DNA of 64,000 nucleotides, taken from contig VZQC01006244.1 of assembly GCA_009823505.1 (NCBI GenBank), positions 3,690,804 through 3,754,803 on the forward strand. The letters are read 5' to 3'. The stretch's first letter is position 1. Each line of letters begins with the position of its first letter. Shown here one piece after another: positions 55,816 through 64,000 of this stretch. The stretch comes from Rhizomys pruinosus. Taxonomy: Eukaryota; Chordata; Mammalia; Rodentia; Spalacidae. Both the position numbers and the translations under genes were made by a program. The notes beneath the pieces are model-generated. The model searched no databases and had not been told where the DNA came from. It saw nothing but the letters and a program-made list of their open reading frames with translations.

Positions 55816-56625
55816 ACACTTAGGAACCCAAGTTGAGCATGGGTTGTCTACATAAACAGAGGTCCTCTAAAAGGAACTGTGTCCATGGATCCCTCCCCTG
55901 CAGTCCGATGTCTCCAGGGCCTTTATCTGTGCATCAAGGCAGGCTTTCCTCCACACAGACCCTTCCATGTCCTGTGTTATGACACACACCTCTATTCTTC
56001 TCTGAAGCTCAGGAATCCAGATAAGCTTCCACCATCTGACCTTTCTCCAGTCTTGTGTTTTGAGTGTCTCAAGGGCATATGCAAGTAATTAGTTTTCTGG
56101 CCTTTTTATTTTGAGAGGAGTGGATTTTTTTTTTTTTAATCTACCTAGGACAATTTAACTTACTGTCTTGCCTCAGGATCTGGAAGGGTGAACAATTACC
56201 TCTACTCCTCAACAAAATCTAAGTAGTCACAGATAAACTGGGGAAACTGTTTCTCATATGGGAGGAATCTGAGTGCTAATGCTGAGTGATAGAAAGGTAG
56301 AGCCACATCACCTCAGAAGAACCACTCACCAGCCCCCCAGCTGCCTGTCTTCTTACATTTGATCAATAATCATAATAACAACAATAACAACAATAATATT
56401 AAAGCACTGATTAGCTTCATAAATGTACAGACATAATTATAGAATATTTAGAAATGATGCTAGGTAGGCATTAAGTCATTGAACCCAAGGGAGATACTGA
56501 CTTTCCCTGCAAACACACTGATATGCATACAAAAGGTATGTTCTTACTCCAGTCTACATTCTTAAACATTAGTTTGAATTGCTTTAATTTACTGAGAAAT
56601 GTGATTTAATGATTTATATAACCCA
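55816..56625. other. Single-copy-like DNA
   Basis: Includes a short (AAC/AAT)n at 56368-56400. Confidence 0.5.
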
Positions 56626-56705
56626 AATATATATATATATATATGTATATATATGTATATATATACATGTGTGTGTGTTTGTATGTGTGTGTTTGTGTGT
56701 GTATT
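56626..56705. repeat. (TA)n(TG)n compound microsatellite
   Basis: TA repeats grading into TG repeats. Confidence 0.93.
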
Positions 56706-59115
56706 ATGTATACCCGATTTGTAATTTCTCTTGAAAATGTACATGTATTTTTAAAACCATCCATTTCTTAAGTAATTTACATATCCCTCCACTTAGCATC
56801 CTGCATTTTGTATTACTGTATTACACTGTGTGGGTGCTCGATAATGAAACTACATTTCAGAAAAAATAAATAACCAGCTTAGATGCTTTAATGCATTTGT
56901 ATATATTTGCCTTGTACTTAGATTTTTCAATGAGATTAAAACCATTGTGATTCTAATGATTATTTTAAGTATAAACATACATGAGAGGTTGACAAATTCT
57001 TTATAAACATAATAACAATTTGAAATTTAGAAACAACCTACTGAGGAAAATAAGTAACTTGAATTATGCCACACAACTATTCTGTCTCTGGCGATCTTGG
57101 AGGACAACGCTAACATCAAATTTCACCTCTGAGTGAGCACCATGCCTTTTCTAGTCTAAGCAGAAAGAGATAAATATAGCTAGGCATTCCTACTCTTCAC
57201 TAAATCCTGACACAGCCATCGTGAATGCAAACTAACTTGTTCTTTAATACCTGGGAGGAGAATACACAAGCTTAATGAATGCTGCTGATATTTCTGTTAA
57301 CCGTTTAATATAGATGGTCCTCACTTGACAGTCTAAAATAAAATCTTAATAACTCAATTTCACTCATCGACTATGACTAGAATTCCCTTCTTGGGAGAGT
57401 TAGTATTTTACTTTATTCGATCAAAATAATTCTGTCTCTCTCCATATTCTATAGAAGCAGGTGAGAAACACAAAACAAACAATTTAGATGGAATCATATG
57501 CTAAAGGAGTTATCTATTTCCAGTAAAAACATAACCATACACAGTAGTGAGAATGACTACAGGTCCACAGTGAGTCTTATGAAGGCAACCTGGGTCCTCA
57601 TATATTAGTGCTTCCTAAAATTTCACCATTGCTCTTAACATTCTTGTAATAAAGTCGGTATATCATAGCAACAAAATACACCAAGATCAGCATCTTTCTT
57701 GTCCATTGTCCAAGTGGTTTTGCAGTATTTGGTATCATTTGGCTCAGCTTTTTCAAATAATTCCTTGTGCTCAGTGGCAGCTTTGAAAAAGGACAATGTG
57801 GCAAATTTGAGAAAGGACATCAGCGATTACTTGTTTTCATATTCAGCAATTAGAACTCACATATAGGGGAAAGCACTTTTCTGTAATCTACTTCTCTTCC
57901 TCCTCAACCCCCGGCCTTCTCTTCTCTGCCTTCCAACAGTTTCTCCCACACAGCAACACGCTGGCCAGTCTTTTTTCCTTCTGATCCCTTAGAGCCTGTA
58001 AAGTGGTAAGAATTCTTATTGAAAATGCTGTCAATCTGTTTTTTCTGGCCTCTTCTGGGGGACACCTGCAGCTGTGGGAAAGTCATGTTACAGAGGGTGA
58101 GGAGAAAGAAGGGTGAGTGGAGAGAGGGATTCTCTGGGCTTTGATCTTGTCTGAGCATCAGAGTGGAGGATGCTGAGCTTGTGTGGAAATGAAAGTTCCT
58201 TCTCAGAGAGGCTCGGTGAGGAGGAAAATCTCATTGGATTTTCAGACCTTCACTCCAACACAGGGGGAAGGACAACTACTCTCAAACCGTGAGGTTCTAG
58301 TGGAAATGGAGGGACTGATAGCTGTGTCCCCCATACTGGGGGCATTTTTTACTTGAATCCAAATGTTTAAGTTGTGAAAAGAGGAAAATTAACGGCAAGG
58401 AGATATTTCTGGACCCCTGTTCTTGTCACCTGTACCAAGGGTGCTTTTGCTCTCAGGCCCAGCAGATGTCATGAGAGAAGGGGGGGGGGTAGAGGAGGGG
58501 ATTCTGTGGTTAGAGCATCCTGTCAATTCCTAGTCCATGTATAGCCATTGGTGACAGACTGGAAGAAGCACCTAGTAATCTCTTCTTGTATGACTTGATC
58601 AGGGTCATGCACGTGGTCTTCTACCCCAGCTCACAGGATGCATGCACTGCGGCATTATAGCAACCATTTTGTGCAGCCTGCTGCCTGGCCCGGAGCAGAC
58701 AATCTTCCACTGCAGCTTCACAGCAGTCTTAGAGCTGGGAACTAAGAAGCCATTGGGAAGGAAGTGAGGTCTGATAACTTGCTGGAGGCTGAACGGGGGA
58801 GGGTATCTCAGGTTGGTGGGATGAAATGCCCCAGCCATCAGTAAAAGTTAGCTAGAAGAAATAGACGCCTATTTGAACTTGATCCTTTAACATATGAGTC
58901 CATCTAAATTGCCTCAACAGGATCTTCAATCCTGCTTTAAGATGATATGGACCTTATTCCATTTTACAGTTGAGAATATTAAGATTTTTTTATTCAACAT
59001 GCATTGTTTAAAATTTTCAATTTTCATAAATATAATTCGATGGAACTTAGATTCCCTCCCATATCTGTGCCTTGTGCCTTTCTTTATTGACTACTGCCCA
59101 ATTTAATGCACTCTA
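56706..59115. other. Single-copy DNA; candidate conserved block and an unexplained antisense open stretch
   Basis: 57060-57340 looks like balanced-complexity non-coding DNA. On the minus strand, 57595-58860 holds several open frames (57635-57820, 57904-58158, 58605-58838) with protein-like composition but no domain I recognise. It could be a degraded processed pseudogene or chance. Confidence 0.4.
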
Positions 59116-59116
59116 A

Positions 59117-59157
59117 CACACACACACACACTCATATATATATATATATATATATCT
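59117..59157. repeat. (CA)n(TA)n microsatellite
   Basis: CA units followed by TA units. Confidence 0.93.
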
Positions 59158-59370
59158 ATTAGAGAGAACTACTTTTGTGTCCACCCCCGATGTTCTTCAG
59201 TGTGGGTCCATCCATTGGAGCCTGGTTAGCATACCAAGAGTCCCATTCTTGAAAGAGATGGTCTCTCACTCTCCCAGCAGCTATTGGTAGGCAAACTTTC
59301 TTTAAGCTAGATGGGAGTTTCTTACCTACTTTGGCAGTCTGTGCTGAGATTTTAAGACTAAGTGTTGTAG
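59158..59370 (-). mobile_element. Lx-like LINE-1 3' UTR fragment, antisense
   Basis: 'gtgggtccatccattggagc' and 'tctcactctcccagcagcta' follow the Lx-tail order. Confidence 0.6.
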
Positions 59371-60354
59371 AAGATGAACATAGCTTTCTGGATGGAGCTC
59401 CTAGCTAAACAAGTGCCTGCTTCTGGTGAAAGCTCACCACCCTTTCTTATGCTCACTCCATCTACTAGCATCTCAGGAGGACATGGTCTTTCTGAAGATC
59501 AAGCCCCTTTCTTTACAGAGAGATCCTGTGCCAGGGCCAAGGTTCCTCCCGGCAGCACGCCTTGTCACTCTGCATTCTTGGAACATCTTTGGCTTCTCTA
59601 TAATCACAGCCCAATTTTTCTAGGCACCTAAAATGCTGATCCTTTCCTTTGTCATTTTCAGAATGGGGAATATTTTCAATTCTCCCTTTTAGTGTGAATA
59701 CATGATTTATGTAACAGATGCCTTTGGATCCAGAGAGGCATATCATTCATTCCTTTGTGCATGCATGCTTAGGAAAACATTGATAAATCTAATTTGTGCC
59801 TGACAATTCAGTTGGAGATCTACCATAGCAAAGAGAAATGTTATGGCAGCGTAAACATCACGATTGTTTTATCAGTGTAGTGTTTTGCCTTTCCTGTCCA
59901 TTGCCTTCAAAATACTAATAGAGAAGGAAATCTCTTAAAAGCTTCACTTACACTTTTCTCACCATACTGAAAAAGTAAACCTTTTGAGCTCTTATTATCA
60001 GATAACACCTCTATAAATACTTCTGTGAGGTTCTGGTATAAAATCCTGGTTCCTGGGGACACATGCTTACCAGGCATGATGGCCAGGGTGACCATTTCCC
60101 AGCATGACAGGAGACATCACCTCTCAGAGAACAATTTGCTGTGTGGTCATTATGTGATTCTGGAAATGTGTATGATTTTCTTGTGACTGTACCCTAAGCT
60201 GTAGCATGAGAGTTTCCCACAAAATTTACTTCACAGTGACATGGGGACAGCCCTTTTGAGCAGTCTGAACATGGAATCTACAAAAGGAAGTCTGTGGGGG
60301 AGTGCTAGTATCATTTGTCCTTGTGATATTAATGTAAGACACAGTAATACCTAT
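59371..60354. other. Single-copy-like DNA
   Basis: May include further weak Lx similarity at the left edge. Otherwise nothing recognised. Confidence 0.45.
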
Positions 60355-60690
60355 GCAGCAGTTTGAGAAATGTCTCTCATGGGCTCATGTACTTAAGCAC
60401 GTGGTCCCAGCTGGTGGTGCTGTTTGGGGAAGTTATGGAACTTTTAGGCTGTAGAGACTCACTTGAGGAAGTACTAGAACTGGGGAAGGCATAGAGTGTT
60501 TCTAGGCTCGACCCACCTTCAGCTCCCCCTCCCTGTGTCCTGTGTTCAACTGGGATATGATCTCCTGCTCAATGGCTTTCTTGACATTATGGACATCTAT
60601 CCCTCTCGATGGGTAAGCCAAGATAAACTTTTCTTAAAGTTTTTCATTATGATATTTTATCACAGCAACAGAAAAGTAAATAATGCAATA
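60355..60690 (+). mobile_element. RMER-type rodent repeat
   Basis: 'gtgctgtttggggaagttat', 'ctgtagagactcacttgagg' and the end 'tttatcacagcaacagaaaa' match a common rodent medium-reiterated element. The exact subfamily is not certain. Confidence 0.7.
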
Positions 60691-60857
60691 AAAATGCTGA
60701 TAGAATGTTTAATGTTATCAAATTAGAGTTCAGGATGTCATTTAAAATGCAAGAATGTCAGAATCTGTAAAGAAAAAAAAATCAGAGTAATCAAATTCTT
60801 GTAGTATTCACTCCTAAAAATCTAATGGCTTCTGTGCTTTCTTAAATCTAGTGATTA

Positions 60858-60868
60858 TGGTTTTTTGT

Positions 60869-60900
<32 letters not shown>

Positions 60901-61014
60901 CTGTTTTGTCCTGGAATTACCCCTGTAGACCAGGCTGGCCTTAAACTCATACAGATCTGCCTGCCTCTGTCTCCCAAGTGCTGGAATTAAAGGCATGTGC
61001 CACCACACCCAGCT
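60858..61014 (-). mobile_element. B1 SINE, antisense, with (TTG)n tail
   Basis: A (TTG)n tract (60866-60903) stands where the poly(T) should be. B1 core 'cctgtagaccaggctggcct' to 'gccaccacacccagctt'. TSD-like 'gtgattatg' on both sides. Confidence 0.93.
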
Positions 61015-62034
61015 TGTGATTATGTTTTTAAAGGGTCCCTTTTGCAGGCTATAACTGTTTTATTTACTTAAAAAGATAGATTGAGAGAATGTTAGAGCTA
61101 AGAAGTACAAGCCTTAGTACTTTTAAAATACTTGTTTTAAAATCTCATTCCATTCTTTCCTTTGTGATGAAATAAGGAAGGAAGGAAGGCTGTCAACAGT
61201 CAAGGCGAAATATTACACTGATATAAGACAATGGTGACTTCTTTAAGGCTACACTGGGTGACATGGAGGAAAAGTGATTGTTGCATATTCTTCTTAATTT
61301 TCCTAGCCATGAAAAGTTGTGCCATGAAAGTATTATCAACTCATTTAGCATGCAATTTAAAAGGTTTCCATCATCTTCCTTTCTTAAGGACCTCTCTACT
61401 TGTAAAAAATGTGCAAACAATCTGATCTTAAACAGACGCTTTGCCTTTACATAAAAGTTAATCCACTTCACCAAATTCACATCTAGTAAAACAGGATTTT
61501 AGGAGACTGCAGTGCCAAGAACGGAAAGCAGGTGATCCCTAGGGGCACAGTGAGACCTCCCTGCTGGAGGAGCAGACTCAGGTCCTCTCTCCTGTAGCTG
61601 AGCCTGTGCCCTGCCTCAGGACACGTATTTGGTTTTCTAAGTGGATACGTTTCCATAAGTATTTCTTCAGTTATATTTATGAATGAAATAAAATGACAGA
61701 ATTTTATGAGATGAAAGAAAGGATGAAAAGAATCAATATAAGTTCAATTACATTTTAGTGCTACCATATTTTAAGTGTTCTTGCCATCAAGTTCTGAAGT
61801 ATGTCTTTTTAGGATGTTCCCTGTTAGACTTCACATGTCTGAACTCAAGGGTGTTCTTGAGAGACAAAAGAAGAAATTCTCCTTTCATTGATGCCTTTTC
61901 ATATTCTATTATCAGCAAGGAAACAGAACAACTCCAACAAGTTTCAGCCAAATTTTGTGATCATGAAATGAAAAATAATATTAATTTTTCCTTTACCAGG
62001 GTTATTTCACTTACTTTTTGTTTTGTTTTTATGT
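61015..62034. other. Single-copy-like DNA
   Basis: No recognised repeat. The 170-codon frame at 61758-62270 runs into SINE sequence and is not credible. Confidence 0.5.
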
Positions 62035-62217
62035 GTTTGGGTTTTTTTTTTTTTTTAATGCTGTTGTTCATTTGTTTTGAAAAAGGGTCTCCTTGTAGAT
62101 CCATCTGGCTTGGAACTTGCTGTGTAGACTGGGCTGGCCTTGATCTTACAGAGAGCTCCCTGACTTTACCTCCCAAGTACTGCGATTCAAGCCATGAGCC
62201 ACCATGTCTGACTTTTA
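62035..62217 (-). mobile_element. Old B1 SINE, antisense
   Basis: 'gaaaaagggtctccttgtag' and 'ctgggctggccttgatctta' with 'gagccaccatgtctgac'. Confidence 0.85.
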
Positions 62218-62477
62218 TTTTTTTTTTATTATTTTTTTTATTAATTTTATTTATTTCTGTATGTGTATGAATGTACTGTCTGCATGCAAGTTTGTGCACC
62301 TGTGTCGTGCAATGTCGTGGAGGTCAGAAGAGGGTCTCGGATTCCCCTGGAACTGGAGTTCTCCTGGAATTGGAGTTTCAGACGGTTCTCGGCTGCCATG
62401 TGGGTGCTGGGGATCGAACCCGGGTCCTCTGCAAGAGCGGTCGGCGCTCTTAACCGCTAGGCCATCTCTCCAGCCCC
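62218..62477 (-). mobile_element. Young B2 SINE, antisense, 17-bp unit duplicated
   Basis: A 16-bp TSD, 'ccatgtctgactttta', lies at 62202-62217 and 62478-62493. On the minus strand the A box reads 'tggcctagcgg' and the B box 'gttcgatcc', both matching Pol III consensus. Many CpGs are retained, which suggests a recent insertion. Confidence 0.96.
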
Positions 62478-62527
62478 CCATGTCTGACTTTTAAAATTGT
62501 TTTACATTAATTTATTTGGGGATTTCA

Positions 62528-62555
62528 GTGTGTGAGGGTGTGTGTGTGTGTGTGT

Positions 62556-62603
<48 letters not shown>

Positions 62604-62755
62604 ACGCACAAGTATGTCTGCCAAGGCAAGCCTGTGGTATTCAGAGAACAAATTTTAAGTCATTACTCTGCTACCATATGGATCCCAGAGATGAAACTCA
62701 CAGTCACCAGTCTTAGCAGTAAGCACCCTTATCTGCTGAGCCAGGCCCTTATTTG
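62528..62755 (-). mobile_element. (TG)n tract plus B2/B3-like SINE remnant, antisense
   Basis: A (TG)n run at 62528-62602 is followed by 'accatatggatcccagagat' and 'gcacccttatctgctgagcc', the order of an old antisense B2/B3 SINE. Confidence 0.6.
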
Positions 62756-62781
62756 CCTTTTTATCATTTTTTTTCTTCTTT

Positions 62782-62812
62782 TTGTTTTGTTTGTTTGTTT
62801 GTTTGTTTGGGT
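62782..62812. repeat. (GTTT)n microsatellite
   Basis: Seven or so GTTT units. Confidence 0.9.
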
Positions 62813-64000
62813 GGTGTTTTAAGTTGATTCTCTCTCAGTGAGCTAACATATTTCCTGTCTCAGAAACAGGCACAGACTTGCAAGAAAGTTGAAATATTCT
62901 GGCAGTTTTATTCCTCATGGGCCACTTGGAAACTACGGTATATCTTGTTTTAAACAGGGAAAGCATTGAAAAATAATAAATGCATGAGATTAATTCTCAG
63001 CTAAATTTTATAAGCTTTCAAAACTGATTCTATCTGAAGAAATCAATACTGTTTATTTAAAGAATTTTTCTGTTTGTTTTCTATTGTGTAATTGCTTGTT
63101 TAAGTGCTAGCTTGTATGTTTAGTCCTTTCAATGGAAACTCCTAAGTGACAACTGACAAACATGTTTAATGGCTTGTATCAATTTCTGAATTCCTCTAGC
63201 ACTATCAGCACCTTGCTCACACTGAGGATCTCACCACTAAGAGAGTGTGTGCTCCGTTGCTAAGGCATGTGAAATACTATAATTGGAGCCTATTCTACAT
63301 TCAAATAGATAAATTATTAATACTCTACTGCTGTTAAACAAGCATCACATTTGCTGCATTGAAATTCTGATTTGTCAAGTGTTGGGGGATGTAACTATAT
63401 TAAACAATGTATCTATGTGAGGGGGAAATATTCTTTAGAAGGGGGATCTTAATCAGTTTCATGCTGAGCAAAAGAAAATTGTAAACTATGCATTAAAAGA
63501 AGATTTACGGAAAGTTATTTTTGCTAGATCCCCTGCATTCTAATTCACTACTTGTCTTTAGCAGGTGATGGTAATGTACCTAATCTTCCAGTCACATTCA
63601 TGAGCAAAGTTTGGTGTGGATTTGCACTTGTGGGGCTACATTACAATGGGTAGATTTAAGGTATTATAAAATGAATTTTTGGATTTGTTACAGAGGTACA
63701 GAGCCCCTCAGATACAGACGGGTAGGTTTCCCCACATATGGCAACCACCTTATTATAAAACAAAACAGTGTTAAGTCAAAGTACCTGATTACGATTCGTG
63801 ACTGCCATGTGGCTCAGAGAGCCAGGCTTATATTTAATACCTCAGAAACAATATCATTTATTTTTCTGTCTTCTCTTATCCCTAAGTTATTGGGTTTGCA
63901 GGCTTTGAAACCTTAAGCAAAAGGATAAAATATAAATTATAGAAAACATTGGCGTATGGAAAAATCAAATTACATTCTCTACAATCCTTCAAAAGATGCT
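62813..64000. other. Single-copy DNA to the window end
   Basis: No repeat recognised. 63130-63420 has balanced composition suggestive of conserved non-coding DNA. The 101-codon frame at 63611-63916 has no known domain. Confidence 0.45.

Noticed and set aside
61758..62270. 170-codon open frame with hydrophobic runs
   Set aside because: The second half is antisense B1 and B2 sequence, including poly(T) read as Phe runs. Not a gene.
1..64000. A bacterial-type or phage-type gene system
   Set aside because: No operon-like coding density, no long frames, and rodent SINEs throughout. The window is mammalian nuclear DNA.

Overview
The window is nuclear DNA from a muroid rodent and I find no intact protein-coding gene in it. 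The evidence for a muroid is dense SINE content: B1 (7SL-derived) copies with rodent-type sequence, B2 (tRNA-derived) copies, ID-like pieces, rodent LINE-1 3' ends, Lx-like LINE-1 3' UTRs and MaLR/RMER-type LTR repeats. The B2 copies are not the standard mouse or rat type: the younger ones carry a 17-bp internal tandem duplication. This suggests another muroid lineage, but I cannot name the species. The open frames I examined are short, or lie in LINE-1 ORF2/ORF1 remnants, SINEs or simple repeats.

Layout. 0-10 kb: mostly single-copy AT-rich DNA with a retroposon tail at the left edge, one B2, one B1, and an Lx-like tail (5.83-6.8 kb) split by a 507-bp LINE-1 insertion with a perfect 16-bp target-site duplication (TSD). 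10.2-17.4 kb: an LTR retroelement (MaLR/ERVL-like, tRNA-Leu primer-site remnant at 13916) broken by two large LINE-type insertions. One is a truncated LINE-1 followed by about 1.7 kb of non-LINE sequence with its own AATAAA and poly(A). The other is a chimeric retroposon joined to an inverted LINE-1 segment. 17-21.5 kb: SINEs in single-copy DNA. 21.5-24.3 kb: an antisense HAL1-like/LINE-1 remnant and an Lx-like tail containing a 50-53-bp minisatellite. 24.3-31.3 kb: SINEs, an old LINE-1 ORF2 fragment and a B2 nested in a B2. 31.3-36.7 kb: two more copies of the chimeric retroposon (one inside an old LINE-1) and an antisense LINE-1 3' end. 36.7-41.2 kb: probable ancient antisense LINE sequence with simple repeats. 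41.7-48.1 kb: SINE-rich, including a 59-bp triplication split by a B2. 48-52 kb: single-copy DNA and an Lx-like tail. 52.5-55.3 kb: a deep nest (old LINE-1, then B2/B1, then a complete insertion of the chimeric retroposon). 55-64 kb: mainly single-copy DNA with scattered SINEs and microsatellites.

The most interesting item is a roughly 1-kb repeat family seen in at least six places. Its non-coding or barely coding 'body' is not LINE-1, but its 3' ends resemble the LINE-1 3' UTRs of this same genome. Four insertions are bounded by 11-16-bp TSDs and a fifth, composite one by 14 bp. At least two different tails are joined to the same body at almost the same point. It looks like a LINE-1-parasitic composite retroposon, comparable in logic to primate SVA. 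I do not recognise it as a named family, but no database search was possible. All repeat names are from memory of family sequences and need RepeatMasker confirmation.
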